From Hyalangium gracile (lineage in GTDB: Bacteria > Myxococcota > Myxococcia > Myxococcales > Myxococcaceae): a DNA stretch of 64,000 nt. The DNA is taken from assembly GCF_020103725.1 (NCBI RefSeq), contig NZ_JAHXBG010000007.1:124001-188000 (forward strand). Reading direction: 5' to 3'. Numbering within the stretch: position 1 is the stretch's first letter; every line of letters begins with the position of its first letter. The notes beneath the pieces were generated by a model. It saw nothing but the letters and a program-made list of their open reading frames with translations. It was not told where the DNA came from and searched no databases. Position numbers and translations under genes: made by a program. Positions 35,891 through 45,391 of this stretch are shown piece by piece.

Positions 35891-36031
35891 GAATCTTTCG
35901 TGTCTGTTTCTGAGAGTGGAGGTGGTTGAGAGAAAACGAATGTGGTCGGCGAAACGACTTCTGCCTTCCTTCGATAATCAAATTAAAGCGCCTGAGCCTC
36001 TCACCAGGTGCCACACATAGGGGAATCCAGA

Positions 36032-36901
36032 ATGAGCGTTTCCGGAACGTCGCGGTCTTCTAGCAGCAGGTCGAGCGGTTCCTCGCGGTCCTCGAGCAGC
36101 TCCAGCTCGTCGCGCACCGGAACGAGCTCACGCTCAGGAACGACTTCGCGCACGGGAACGACTTCGCGGACCAGCACCCGCGCTACCGGCCACTCCAACC
36201 GCAGCAGCTTCACCCCCGCCAGCCGTAACCAGCCGGGAGCGACGGGCTCGCTGCGCAACGGGATGAGCGGTCAGTCGGTGCGCCAGCTCCAGGACAGCCT
36301 GCGCGCCGCGGGTTTCGATCCGGGCGCCAGCGACGGCAAGTTCGGCCCGCGCACCGAGCGCGCGGTGCGGGACTACCAGCGCTCGAAGGGCCTGCAGGTG
36401 GACGGCATCGCCGGTCGCCGCACGATGGGCGCGCTCGGCGGCGCCAGCGACTTCTCCGGCTCTCAGCCCAACGCCGCCAACGGCACCGCGCGCCTCAACG
36501 GGGTGCCCAACGGCCCCGGCATGACCACCGGCAGCATCACGGTGAACGGCCGCACGTACCAGTTCAACTCCGGCTCGGGCTCGCGCTACTCCGTGCCGCC
36601 GGGCGAATACCGGGTGATGGCGCACCGCCAGAACCGCAGCGATGCCGGCTTCGTGCGGGACGGCGTCGGCTACAGCTTCGCCCTGGAGGATGCGAACCGC
36701 CGCCGCGGCTCTGACTCGATGTATGACGCGCGCGCGGGCCGCGACCGCACGGCGCTGCGCATCCACCCGGATGGTGGCGCGACCGGCACCGCGGGCTGCA
36801 TCGGCATCGTCGGAGACGCGGCGACCCAGCGGCAGTTCCGCGCCGACATGAACGCGGAGCTCGCCCGTAACGGCGGCACGTACACGCTCAACGTGCGGTG
36901 A
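36032..36901 (+). CDS. Peptidoglycan-binding protein with L,D-transpeptidase-like C-terminal domain
   Basis: 289 residues; ATG 36032 follows GGGGAAT. The first 65 residues are almost only Ser, Arg, Thr and Gly (no signal peptide), then a PGB_1 domain (GQSVRQLQDSLRAAGFDPG..DGKFGPRTERAVRDYQRSKGL, about 78-125). The C-terminus has IHPDGGATGTAGCIGI (about 245-260), the H-x(10)-GC motif of the Tlde1/DUF2778-like L,D-transpeptidase fold. Tlde1-type proteins act as cell-wall-attacking effectors, but a housekeeping wall enzyme is also possible. Low-complexity N-terminus without a signal suggests non-Sec export or intracellular use. A GATAAT at about 35974 could be its -10 box. Confidence 0.78.
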   Translation: MSVSGTSRSSSSRSSGSSRSSSSSSSSRTGTSSRSGTTSRTGTTSRTSTRATGHSNRSSFTPASRNQPGATGSLRNGMSGQSVRQLQDSLRAAGFDPGASDGKFGPRTERAVRDYQRSKGLQVDGIAGRRTMGALGGASDFSGSQPNAANGTARLNGVPNGPGMTTGSITVNGRTYQFNSGSGSRYSVPPGEYRVMAHRQNRSDAGFVRDGVGYSFALEDANRRRGSDSMYDARAGRDRTALRIHPDGGATGTAGCIGIVGDAATQRQFRADMNAELARNGGTYTLNVR

Positions 36902-36934
36902 TTCCCGCGAGCTGGCCGCGCGGCGCGATGGCTC

Positions 36935-36962
36935 GGCCCGGGAGCGTCCTGCTCCCAGGGCC
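36935..36962 (+). terminator. Hairpin after the peptidoglycan-binding gene
   Basis: GGCCCGGGAGC and GCTCCCAGGGCC pair with one bulge around a 5-base loop, 34 bases after the stop codon at 36901. No T-run follows. Confidence 0.45.
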
Positions 36963-37418
36963 GTGTGAAGGGGCGCTGCAGCTGGCCGGTCGCAGGCCTT
37001 GGTGATGACTCGGGGAGGCGCTCACATCACTTCGTGGCGCCGACCTGGGACACCGGGAGCAGGAAGGGGTGGGTGTACTCGAGCCCGCGGACGGTCGTCG
37101 TGCGCCTGTCCTTGCCGGAGTTGCTCGTCACCCGCGCCGCAGCATGGTGCTCACTGAATCGTTCCGAAGAAGCTCCCGCGCCCTGGAGGCGCCCTGTGCG
37201 CGGACCGGTACCCAACTGGTATGACAAGCAGACCAGTTCGCACAGTTTGCGACCGGCAGCAGGGCGCAATGGCCGCGGGGTCGGACTCGGGCTTTGTGCC
37301 CGTTTCACAGTGTGAGCCGGGGAGGTCGCGACTGAGCTCGCTGCCTGCCCCGTCGCCGGGACGTGCCAGGCGGGATGCCACCCGGTCCGTGCTCCGGGTG
37401 GCACCCACGGCCTCCGCG
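36963..37418. other. Intergenic region with a repeat and a possible gene remnant
   Basis: About 456 bases without an intact gene. On the minus strand at 37027-37140 a coding-like tail ends RTTTVRGLEYTHPFLLPVSQ with a stop, which may be the end of a lost gene. The repeat at 37211-37310 fills the middle. Nothing else is recognisable. Confidence 0.4.
37211..37310 (+). repeat. Dispersed 100-bp repeat, copy 2
   Basis: Same unit as 19806-19905, here on the plus strand and at the end of a non-coding gap. Shared reading: PNWYDKQTS ... RPA.GR.gRG.G.g..ARF. Two separated copies in 64 kb suggest a mobile or recombining origin. Confidence 0.6.
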
Positions 37419-40400
37419 TCAGTACAGCTCGACGGTGGCGAGAGAGGTGTTGGCCGGATACTCGCCGCCCACCACCAGCACCCTGCCGCCAGGCAGCAGC
37501 GTCGCCGTATGCCAGCGCCGGGCCTGGGCCAGCGAGCCCGTCGCGGTCGAGGTGTTCGTGACCGGGTTGTACAGCTCGGCGCTGGAGTGCCAGGTGGTGG
37601 TGTTGCTCCCGCCGCCCGCGATGAGCACCAGGCCGCTGGGCAGCACCGTCGCCGACTGCAGATAGCGGGCCTGCACCATCGTGCCGCCAACGGACCAGAC
37701 GCCCGTGGCCGGGTCACGCTGCTGGGTCGTGTTGTAGAAGGCGGTCCCGTTGGTGCCGCCCAGCACGAACACCTTGCCATCAGGCAGCAAGGCCGCCGCG
37801 TGAGCGTAGCGGGTCAGCATGGTCACGGCCGTCCAGGTCCCCGTGGCCGGGTTGTACAGCTCGGCGGTGTTCGGCAGCGTGGTGGTGCCATTGGTCCCTC
37901 CCGCCACGAGCACCTTGCCATCCGGCAGCAAGGTCGCCGTGTGGTAGTAGCGGGCCTTGGCCAGCGAGCCGGTGGCGGTCCAGGTGCCGGTCGCCGGGGT
38001 GTAGAGCTGCGCCGTGGCCAGGGCCCCGCTGGCGCCGGAGCCGCCGACGAGCAGCACCCGGCCGTCCTGCAGCAGGGTGGCCGTGTGGAGGTGGCGGGGC
38101 CCGACGAAGGCGCCGGTCGCGGACCAGGCGTTGGTGGCCGGGTCATACACCTGGGCGCTGTTGAGCCGGGCCGAGCCAGTCGACAGGCCCCCCGCGAGGA
38201 GCACCTTGCCAGTGGGGAGCAGTGTCGCCGTGTGGTAGGCGCGCGCCTGAGTGAAGGCGCCGGTGGCCATCCAGGCGTTGGTGGCCGGGTCATACACCTC
38301 GCCGCTGGTGAGGTAGACGGTCGCGTTCAGTCCGCCCGCCACGAGCACCTTGCCGTTGGCCAGCAGCGTCGCCGTGTGAGCGCGGCGGGGCTCGAGCATC
38401 GACGTCGCGGACGTCCAGGAGCCCACGCCCGTGCCATACAGCTCGGAGCTGGAGAGCAGGTCCGGGGCGTGAGTGCCGCCCGTCGCGAGCACCCGGCCAT
38501 CCGCCAGCAGCGTGGCCGTATGGGCGGAGCGCCCCTGCGCGAGCGACTTCGTCACGCTCCAGGTGCCAGCGGCCGGATCATACTCCTCGACGCTGGCCTG
38601 GAAGGCGCCCGAGACGTTGTCGGCTCCACCGGCCACCTGCACCTTGCCGCTGGGCAGCAGCGTCGCCGTGTGGAGCTCACGGCGCTCGTTCATCGCGCCG
38701 GTGACGCTCCACGCGCCCGTGGCCGGATCATACAGCTCGGCCATGGCCATGGAGCTGCCGCTGCTGCCGTTGCCGCCCGCCACGAGCACCTTGCCGTTGG
38801 GCAGCAGCGTCGCCGTGTGGTCGCGGCGGGCCAGCAGGAGGGGACCGGTGGTGGACCAGACGCCGGTGGCCGGATCGTACAGCTCGGCCTGGTTCAGAGG
38901 GCTGGTGGAGGCCCCTCCCACCACGAGCACCTTGCCATTGCTCAGCACGGTGGCCGTGTGGCCGGAGCGCGCGTGGGAGAGCGCGCCGGTGGCCGCCCAG
39001 GTACCGGTGGCCGGGTTGTACAGCTCGGCGCTGGCCAGCGCGCCGCTGGGGCCGGTTCCGCCCGTCACCAGCACCTTGCCATTGGTCAGCACCGTGGCCA
39101 CATGGCCCTGGCGCGCCTGGAGGAGCGCACCGGTGGCCGCCCAGGTGCCGGTGGAAGGCGTGTAGAGCTCCGCGTGCGTCATGGCGCCGCTGGCGCCGGC
39201 CCCGCCCGCCACGAGCACCTTGCCCGTGCTCAGCATCGTCGCCGTGTGGTGGGAGCGCGCCTGGATGAGGGTGCCCGTCGCGGTCCAGGCGCCGGTGGCC
39301 GGATCATACGTCTCGGCATGGTTGAGGAGTCCGCTGGTGCCGATGCCACCCGCCACGAACACCTTGCCCCCGGGCAGCAGCGTCGCCGTGTGGCCCTCCC
39401 TCGCCTTGAGGAGCGGTGCCCCCTGGCTCCAGAGCTGGCTGCCGCACTGGCTCGCGGCGACCACCTGCCAGCCGCCCGAGGTGCACTGGTACACGCGCTG
39501 ATCCGTGCCGCACATGGTGGAGCCGCACGTGGTGCGGCTCGGGTCCACCGCGATGCCGCCCAGGGCGACGCCCCCCGCGCACTGGCAGCTCGTGTCGTTG
39601 CCACACTGGCCCCCGAGCGACTGCCAGTCGCCCAGGGTGGGGTTGCACTCGTAGTTCTGCTTGTCCGCCCCGCACACGTGGGCGTAGGGGTAGCGCTCGT
39701 TCTTGGTGACGCCGCTGCCATCCCACCAGACGCCGTTCGAGCAGGACCAGCCCTCCATCACGTCTTCGATCTGCGGCGCCAGCCTCCACACCTCGCCGAA
39801 CCAGGTCGCCGCGCCATTGCCACCGGCAATCAGCCAGAAGATGTTCCGATCGGGTCCAGTGAAGACGGGGCCTCCGCCGTCACCGCCACAGGCCGAGCCA
39901 GTGATGGGGGTATAGGAGTCGCGAAGGTTCTCCCAGATGAGGCTGTCGATCTCGATGGAGACGGAGCCCTTCTTCAGGTCCGAGGCGGAGATGGCACAGC
40001 TCGCGGTGTCGCGTCCCCCATGGCCGATGATGGTGGCCGGGGTGCCCAGGGGCGGCATGGCGCCGGAGTAGAGGTTCATCGGTGACGCCAGCTGCGAGGG
40101 AATGGGGCGCACCAGCTGGGCGACGGCGATATTGTCCTTCAAGCCGGTGCTGTCGTTCTCCGCGGCCGAGCCGACGAAGGAGCGGATGCGCTTGACCTGG
40201 TAGTACTCGGCCGAGGTGCCGCACGTCTCCCCGTAGGAGTTGATCCGGAAGGAGTAGGGCGTCGAGCCGTCCTCATCCGTCACGAAGCCGACGCAGCCCG
40301 CGTTGGTGAGGATCATGTCCGGAGCGATCAGCTCCGCGGTGCACTTCATGTAGCCGTTGGTGATGACCCCGACTTCGGGGTGGCTACAGATGATGTTGCC

Positions 40401-40553
40401 GTTGAGCAGCGAGTCGCTCGTGGTCGCGAGCTCCTGGGCCTCTGGGGACTCGGCCGTGTCGCCCGCGGGTCCACAGGCCGTGCCTTGGAGGACCGCGACA
40501 CCTAGCAGCACCGCGGTGGTTACTTCCGCCCACATCACCCTGAACTTCCTCAT
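37419..40553 (-). CDS. Lipoprotein with a dead trypsin-like domain and 14 kelch repeats
   Basis: 1044 residues from ATG 40553 (GGGGA upstream; ATG 40562 is the alternative). The lipobox is LQGTAC. The S1-like domain (about 45-275) has lost its catalytic residues: LTNAGC replaces LTNAHC (His to Gly) and GDGGGP replaces GDSGGP (Ser to Gly), while an Asp in DNIAV remains. Two Cys-rich modules follow (about 275-390). Then come 14 kelch-type repeats of about 48 residues (pattern R..HTATLL.(D/N)GKVLVAGG...AELYDPATG.W), the last cut short at the stop. It is probably a surface binding protein, not a protease. Confidence 0.92.
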   Translation of the reverse strand: MRKFRVMWAEVTTAVLLGVAVLQGTACGPAGDTAESPEAQELATTSDSLLNGNIICSHPEVGVITNGYMKCTAELIAPDMILTNAGCVGFVTDEDGSTPYSFRINSYGETCGTSAEYYQVKRIRSFVGSAAENDSTGLKDNIAVAQLVRPIPSQLASPMNLYSGAMPPLGTPATIIGHGGRDTASCAISASDLKKGSVSIEIDSLIWENLRDSYTPITGSACGGDGGGPVFTGPDRNIFWLIAGGNGAATWFGEVWRLAPQIEDVMEGWSCSNGVWWDGSGVTKNERYPYAHVCGADKQNYECNPTLGDWQSLGGQCGNDTSCQCAGGVALGGIAVDPSRTTCGSTMCGTDQRVYQCTSGGWQVVAASQCGSQLWSQGAPLLKAREGHTATLLPGGKVFVAGGIGTSGLLNHAETYDPATGAWTATGTLIQARSHHTATMLSTGKVLVAGGAGASGAMTHAELYTPSTGTWAATGALLQARQGHVATVLTNGKVLVTGGTGPSGALASAELYNPATGTWAATGALSHARSGHTATVLSNGKVLVVGGASTSPLNQAELYDPATGVWSTTGPLLLARRDHTATLLPNGKVLVAGGNGSSGSSMAMAELYDPATGAWSVTGAMNERRELHTATLLPSGKVQVAGGADNVSGAFQASVEEYDPAAGTWSVTKSLAQGRSAHTATLLADGRVLATGGTHAPDLLSSSELYGTGVGSWTSATSMLEPRRAHTATLLANGKVLVAGGLNATVYLTSGEVYDPATNAWMATGAFTQARAYHTATLLPTGKVLLAGGLSTGSARLNSAQVYDPATNAWSATGAFVGPRHLHTATLLQDGRVLLVGGSGASGALATAQLYTPATGTWTATGSLAKARYYHTATLLPDGKVLVAGGTNGTTTLPNTAELYNPATGTWTAVTMLTRYAHAAALLPDGKVFVLGGTNGTAFYNTTQQRDPATGVWSVGGTMVQARYLQSATVLPSGLVLIAGGGSNTTTWHSSAELYNPVTNTSTATGSLAQARRWHTATLLPGGRVLVVGGEYPANTSLATVELY

Positions 40554-40653
40554 GCCTGTCATCCCCGACGTGAAAGGCTCCAGGAACGTTTCCTGGGAGC
40601 CGTCAGGGAAGACACAAAATCCCGGCGAACAGTCGCATCGGGAATTTCTGGGC

Positions 40654-41577
40654 CTAGCGGAGCGCTCGGGTCAGGGTGATGGCGAGCTGGCTGCGCACCA
40701 GCTCGAGGATCTGGTTCAGCTCGTGGGCGTCCACGGTCAGCCGGGAGTGCAGCTCGCGCTGGGTGGTGTGCATCAGCTGGTGCCGCGCTCGCGACAGCCA
40801 GCGCGCGATGGTGGCACGGTGCACCTGGTACATCTCCCCCAGCCGATCCAGGCTCAGCCCGCTCACGAAGTGCAGGCGCAGCAGGTTGAGCTCCTGCTCG
40901 GTGAGCGTGGCGAGCGCGGCGCGGAAGGACTGCTGGAACGCCTCGCGGTACTGGCTCTTGAGCAGGGACAGCTCCGGCCCGGGCTCCTGCGCCGACAGCC
41001 CCGTCGCCAGCCGCTCGTCCAGGGGCACCTCGTGAGCGATGGCGCGGCGGTGGTTGAGGGCCAGCCTCAGCGCCACCGCGCGCACCCAGCTCGACAGCGA
41101 GCCGGTGCCCGCGTAGGTGGCGATCCTCGGGGCGCTCCCGTCCTGGCGCAGGAAGAGGCGCTCTCGCACGGCCTGGTGCGCCTCGTCGATGAAGCCCGGC
41201 GACGGATCCACCCGCTTCAGGGCCGATCTCAGGTCGGCGCCGAAGCGCTGGTCGAACTCGGCCAGCGCCACCGGGTGGCCCGTGGCGCACCCCAGGGTGA
41301 GCGCGAGCTCCTCGGCATGCACCGCCTGCAGCGTCTCGAGCTGCTCGCCGCCTGGAGGCACCTGGCGCAGCAGCGCCCTCAGGAAGTCCTCGTCCGGCAC
41401 CTCGAAGGTGGCCCGGGAGCGGGCGCTCGCCTCGAAGTGCGCGTGGAGCAGCGGCCCGAGCCTGGCGTCCGTCTCCAGCACGCGCGCGGCCTGCGCCGGC
41501 AGCAGCCCCAGGGCCCTGGCATGGAGCTGCTCCGGAGAGGGGCATTGCTCGGCGGAGGAGTCAGGGGGCGACGCCAT
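40654..41577 (-). CDS. ECF-like RNA polymerase sigma factor, next to a TPR kinase
   Basis: 307 residues. The N-terminal 130 residues are not part of any standard sigma factor. Region 2 is at about 150-215 (DEAHQAVRERLFL, then GSLSSWVRAVALRLALNHRRA) and region 4 at about 240-290 (LATLTEQELNLLRLHFVSGLSLDRLGEMYQVHRATIARWLSRARHQL). The start at ATG 41577 (MASPPDSS) has no clear ribosome site. It is 76 bases downstream of the kinase gene on the same strand. Kinase-linked ECF factors are known in which phosphorylation of region 2 is needed for activity; that would fit here but is inference. Confidence 0.8.
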   Translation of the reverse strand: MASPPDSSAEQCPSPEQLHARALGLLPAQAARVLETDARLGPLLHAHFEASARSRATFEVPDEDFLRALLRQVPPGGEQLETLQAVHAEELALTLGCATGHPVALAEFDQRFGADLRSALKRVDPSPGFIDEAHQAVRERLFLRQDGSAPRIATYAGTGSLSSWVRAVALRLALNHRRAIAHEVPLDERLATGLSAQEPGPELSLLKSQYREAFQQSFRAALATLTEQELNLLRLHFVSGLSLDRLGEMYQVHRATIARWLSRARHQLMHTTQRELHSRLTVDAHELNQILELVRSQLAITLTRALR

Positions 41578-41653
41578 GGACGAAGCACAGGCTAGCACCG
41601 GGCACCCACAGGGAGGGATGTGCGCTTGCGTGCCCCGGGTGTCGGCAGCCCGC

Positions 41654-44600
41654 TCACGGCGGCGCAGGGTGGGTGGCGAGCCAGCCATCGATCTCGGCGC
41701 GCACGGCTTTCTCCGCCTGCTCGCGCAGCTCCAGCACCTGCTGCCGCGCGAGCTTGCGCCCCGAGCCGCCTTCCTCCCACTGCACCTGCGCCAGGAGCAC
41801 CTTCGCCTTCAGCCGCTCCTGGTCTTTCTCGGGGCGACCCTCGAAGAGCGTCAGTGCACGGCCAAGCAGGGTGCGCGCCTGCGCGAGCCGGCCGAGCAGC
41901 AGCTGCGTGTGGCCGATGTCGGTCCAGCAGGTGCCCTGGTAGGGGTGATCCGCGGGGAGAGAGGCCGCGATGATGTCACACGCCTGCTGGAGGTGCTCCA
42001 GCGCCTGGGGGAGCTGGCCCTGCTTGCGGAGCGTCACGCCCAGCACGTACAGCGTCACCCCTACCTCCAGGTGGCGCGGCCCCAGCATCGCGGTGCGGAT
42101 GGAGAGCGCCTCGCGGCCGGCCTCTATGGCCTCGGGATAGCGTCCCGCCTCCACGTATGCGTCCGCCTGGTTCGTCAGGAGCAGGGCGAGCGTATCGGAC
42201 TGGCGCCCCTTGACTTCGCGCTGGAGGGCCACGGCGCGCTGGTAGGCGGCGATCGCGGCCTCGTGCTCGCCCTGGGACGACAGCAGGAGGGCCAGGTTGC
42301 CCAGGGTCAGGCTGTAGGTCGACGAGTGCTCTCCCAGCACGCGGCCATAGACGTCCAGCGCCCGCTCGTAGGCGGCGCGAGCCTCGGGGTAGCGCTTGCG
42401 GTGGCGCTCAATCACGGCGAGCGTGGCCTGGATCTTGGCGAACTCCACGGAGTCGGTCTTCCACAGGCGCTCCGTCATGACCAGGGAGCGCTGAAGCGCC
42501 TCATGGGCCTCTTCCGCGCGGCCCTCGGCCTGGATGAGCGAGAGGGCCAGGTTGTGCAGCGCCCCGGCGAGCTCGGGCGAGTCCTGGCCCAGCGCCTTCT
42601 CCAGGAGCTGGACCCGCTCCTGATCCAGCGCGAGCGACTCGGCCCAGTGCCCTTCCCCGTACGCCAGGCCCGCGCGCGCTCCCATCAGCATCGCCGAGAG
42701 GATCAGCTCCTGGCGGCCGAGCCGCTCGAGCCCTGCCTGAGCGTGCTCCACGCAGCGGTGCGCCTCGGCGAACTCCGTCTGGTAGGTGCCTTCGAGCAGC
42801 GCCAGGGTCGTCCAGGCCTCCACGGCGGCCGCGTCCTCGCGCCCCGCCTCCGCCCGGAGCACGGCTCGGCGCAGCAGCTCCCGGGCCTTCGGGTACTGCT
42901 CGGCCTGGACCCGGAGATCTCCCTCCAGCAACAGGGCCTCGGCCTGCACGGGCCGGTAGGGCAGCGCCTCCGCGGTCCGGGTCAGCGCCTCGGCGCTCGC
43001 CAGCGCCTCCTGCACCCGGCCCAGCTGGCCCTGCGTCTTCACCTTCGCCATCTGCTCGCGCAGGGCGAGCACCTGCTGGCGGACCGCCGCATCCTCCGGC
43101 AGCCCCGGGGCGCCCAGCAGCGCCTCCGCGTCGGCGCACTTGCGCAGCGGGGGCAGCGCCAGCGCGGCGTCCACCGCCTTGCCCGCGGAGGTGGCGTCGG
43201 CCTGCTCCAGCTGGTGCGCCAGCGCCGTCACACGCTGCAGCGCGCGATCCAGGCACAGCATGCGTCGCCCGAGCAGCTCATCGGACTGCTCTCCGCGCAC
43301 GCGGGTGGCCTCGCAGGCCTCGCGGTGCATGGAGGCCCAGTCCGCCGTATAGGTGTCCATGCGCTGGGCGAGCGCCTCCCAGATGGACTCCGCCGTCGGG
43401 GCCTTGCTGGCCAGCAGCCCGAGGCGAACGCCCTCCCGGGCCGAGCTTCCCCACACCTCCAGGACGCGCGCGCGGCCTCCGGTGCACAGCTCCGCCGGGC
43501 GCTCGGCTCGCCACACCGCCACGCCCGGCAGCGCCACGCAGAGCGCTCCTACGGCCAGCAGCGCCAGGACACGGCGGCGGCGGCGCGCCGGGTGGGACTC
43601 CAGCGCGTCCAGCAGCGCCTCCATCGAGGGGTGACGTGCCGCGGGCTCCTTCTGGAGTCCTCGGAGGAGCGCCGCGTGGATCGAGGCCGGCACGCCCTGG
43701 CGCCTGGCGGGAGCGGCGCCCACGCGCCCGATGATTACTCCCTGGGCGAGCGCCGCGGGGGTGGTGCCGGCAAACGGTGGCTCGCCGTAGAGGGCCTCCC
43801 AGAGCGCCACGCAGAAGCTGAACTGATCCGTCCAGGGGCCCGTCGCCGCGCCGAGCCACTGCTCGGGCGCCATGTAGCGTGGGGTGCCGGCCTGGGCTCC
43901 GGTGAGGCTCGTGCCGTGGAGGCCCGGGGGCTGCCGTGGCGCGGACTCGCTCGGGGCCGAGGCCTCCTGGGGGCTCGGGGGCGTGCCCGGCATGGGCTGC
44001 GCGGCGCGGGCGAGGCCGAAGTCGGTGACGCGCACCTTGCCGTCGCGTCCGACGAGCACGTTGTCCGGCTTGAAGTCCCGGTGCACCAGGCCCACCGCGT
44101 GGGCCGCGGCCAGCCCCCGGCCCGCCTCGGTGAAGCAGTGCACCACCTGCCGCCAGGTGCGAGGCTCGGCGGTCAGCCAGGCCCCCAGGGTCTGGCCGTC
44201 CACCAGCTCCATGGCCACGAACACCTGCCCCGCGGCGGTGCCCACGTCGTACACGGTGACGACGTTGGGGTGGGACAGGCGAGCCATCGCGCGGGCCTCG
44301 CGCTGGAGCCGCTGCCCCTCGGGGGAGGAGTCGCCGTGAGAGACATGCGGGGCCAGCAGCTTGAGCGCGAGCTTGCGGTCGAGCTCCGGATCATACGCCG
44401 CGTACACCACGCCCATGCCACCCGCGCCGATGCGATCGAGCACGAGGTAGCGCCCCACGGCGGTGCCACGCGACAGCACGGGCGGAGGCAGCTCGGGCCG
44501 TGCCCCGGGGGTGGCCAGTCCGGGGCGCGATCCTCCGGCGAGCGCTGACACCACCTCGAAGCACATGCTGCACCGGGCCAGGTGCGCGTCCAGGGCCTCT

Positions 44601-44692
44601 CGCTGCCTGGGCTGCAGGGTGCCCTCGACGAGGCCTACCAGCACCTCTTCGGAGGGACAGGCCGCGAGCTCTGAGGGCGAGGGAGGCTGCAT
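41654..44692 (-). CDS. Ser/Thr protein kinase with zinc-finger-like N-terminus and TPR repeats
   Basis: 1012 residues from ATG 44692 (ATG 44716 is possible). An HxxxCxxC motif (HLARCSMC, about 45-52), as in anti-sigma zinc fingers, precedes the kinase domain: GAGGMG loop, K in LALKLL, HRDFKPDNVL, VTDFGLARA, RYMAPEQ. A membrane segment (about 360-380) separates it from the TPR-rich second half (about 500-1000; ALGNLALLLSSQGEHEAAIAAYQRAV). Together with the sigma factor 76 bases downstream this forms a kinase/sigma signalling pair. It is divergent from the DUF3592 gene. Confidence 0.92.
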   Translation of the reverse strand: MQPPSPSELAACPSEEVLVGLVEGTLQPRQREALDAHLARCSMCFEVVSALAGGSRPGLATPGARPELPPPVLSRGTAVGRYLVLDRIGAGGMGVVYAAYDPELDRKLALKLLAPHVSHGDSSPEGQRLQREARAMARLSHPNVVTVYDVGTAAGQVFVAMELVDGQTLGAWLTAEPRTWRQVVHCFTEAGRGLAAAHAVGLVHRDFKPDNVLVGRDGKVRVTDFGLARAAQPMPGTPPSPQEASAPSESAPRQPPGLHGTSLTGAQAGTPRYMAPEQWLGAATGPWTDQFSFCVALWEALYGEPPFAGTTPAALAQGVIIGRVGAAPARRQGVPASIHAALLRGLQKEPAARHPSMEALLDALESHPARRRRRVLALLAVGALCVALPGVAVWRAERPAELCTGGRARVLEVWGSSAREGVRLGLLASKAPTAESIWEALAQRMDTYTADWASMHREACEATRVRGEQSDELLGRRMLCLDRALQRVTALAHQLEQADATSAGKAVDAALALPPLRKCADAEALLGAPGLPEDAAVRQQVLALREQMAKVKTQGQLGRVQEALASAEALTRTAEALPYRPVQAEALLLEGDLRVQAEQYPKARELLRRAVLRAEAGREDAAAVEAWTTLALLEGTYQTEFAEAHRCVEHAQAGLERLGRQELILSAMLMGARAGLAYGEGHWAESLALDQERVQLLEKALGQDSPELAGALHNLALSLIQAEGRAEEAHEALQRSLVMTERLWKTDSVEFAKIQATLAVIERHRKRYPEARAAYERALDVYGRVLGEHSSTYSLTLGNLALLLSSQGEHEAAIAAYQRAVALQREVKGRQSDTLALLLTNQADAYVEAGRYPEAIEAGREALSIRTAMLGPRHLEVGVTLYVLGVTLRKQGQLPQALEHLQQACDIIAASLPADHPYQGTCWTDIGHTQLLLGRLAQARTLLGRALTLFEGRPEKDQERLKAKVLLAQVQWEEGGSGRKLARQQVLELREQAEKAVRAEIDGWLATHPAPP

Positions 44693-44757
44693 GGAAGGCA
44701 CCGAAGTTTCCCCCATGAGCCGTGGGGCGGACAAGCCGCTGAGGTAGGCTCCCGCGC

Positions 44758-45384
44758 ATGGCGAAGTCAGAGTCAAATCCCACGCTGACGGGGGGCATCC
44801 TGACCATCGTCTTCTTCGTCTTCCTCGTCATCTTCGTCGACTCGGCCTGGGTGCTGGGACAGCACCTCTGGCTGAAGGCCTTCGGAGCGCAGGCCGAGGG
44901 CCGGGTGATCGGCGCTGATTCCTTCCGGAAGAAGGATCGCAAGGGCAAGGCGTACAAGGTCTCCGTCTACAGGTACGCCTTCGAGGACGCCCAGGGGTAC
45001 ACCCACGAGGGCGTGACGGGACAGAAGTCCTTCTTGTTCGGCGACAGGCGCTCGGTCTCCGCGTGGGAGCCGGGGACCTACGCGAGCGCGCCCCGGGTGA
45101 CCGTGCTCTACCTGCCTGGCAACCCGCGGCTCTCCTGGGTCCCCGCGTACGAGCGGGAGCTGGGCGGCAGCATCTTCCTCACCGTCCTCCTGCTCTTCTT
45201 CCTGACACTGACGGGCGGGGGGGCGCTCGCCATCCTGAGGAAGGACCTCCTCGCGACAGCGAGCAGCAATCCGGGGAAGGCAGGGGGCGCCGTGCCCCCG
45301 CCCCACGCTCCCCAGGGTGCCTCCGCATCGCGGTCCTCCCCGGGGAAGAAGAAGAAGAAGGGCGGGAAGCGAAGGAGGAAGTGA
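44758..45384 (+). CDS. DUF3592-like membrane protein
   Basis: 208 residues. Two membrane segments (about 12-32 and 140-158) frame an extracytoplasmic beta-domain containing GRVIGADSFRKKDRKGKAYKV and PGTYASAPRVTVLYLPGNP, as in DUF3592. The C-terminal 25 residues are almost all Ser, Gly, Lys and Arg. Function unknown. It starts about 40-65 bases from the divergent kinase gene and overlaps nothing. Confidence 0.75.
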   Translation: MAKSESNPTLTGGILTIVFFVFLVIFVDSAWVLGQHLWLKAFGAQAEGRVIGADSFRKKDRKGKAYKVSVYRYAFEDAQGYTHEGVTGQKSFLFGDRRSVSAWEPGTYASAPRVTVLYLPGNPRLSWVPAYERELGGSIFLTVLLLFFLTLTGGGALAILRKDLLATASSNPGKAGGAVPPPHAPQGASASRSSPGKKKKKGGKRRRK

Positions 45385-45391
45385 GGTGGGC

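Noticed and set aside
41117-44548. Very long plus-strand frame opposite the sigma factor and TPR kinase
   Set aside because: Antisense shadow; Leu/Arg/Gly/His-rich without domains.
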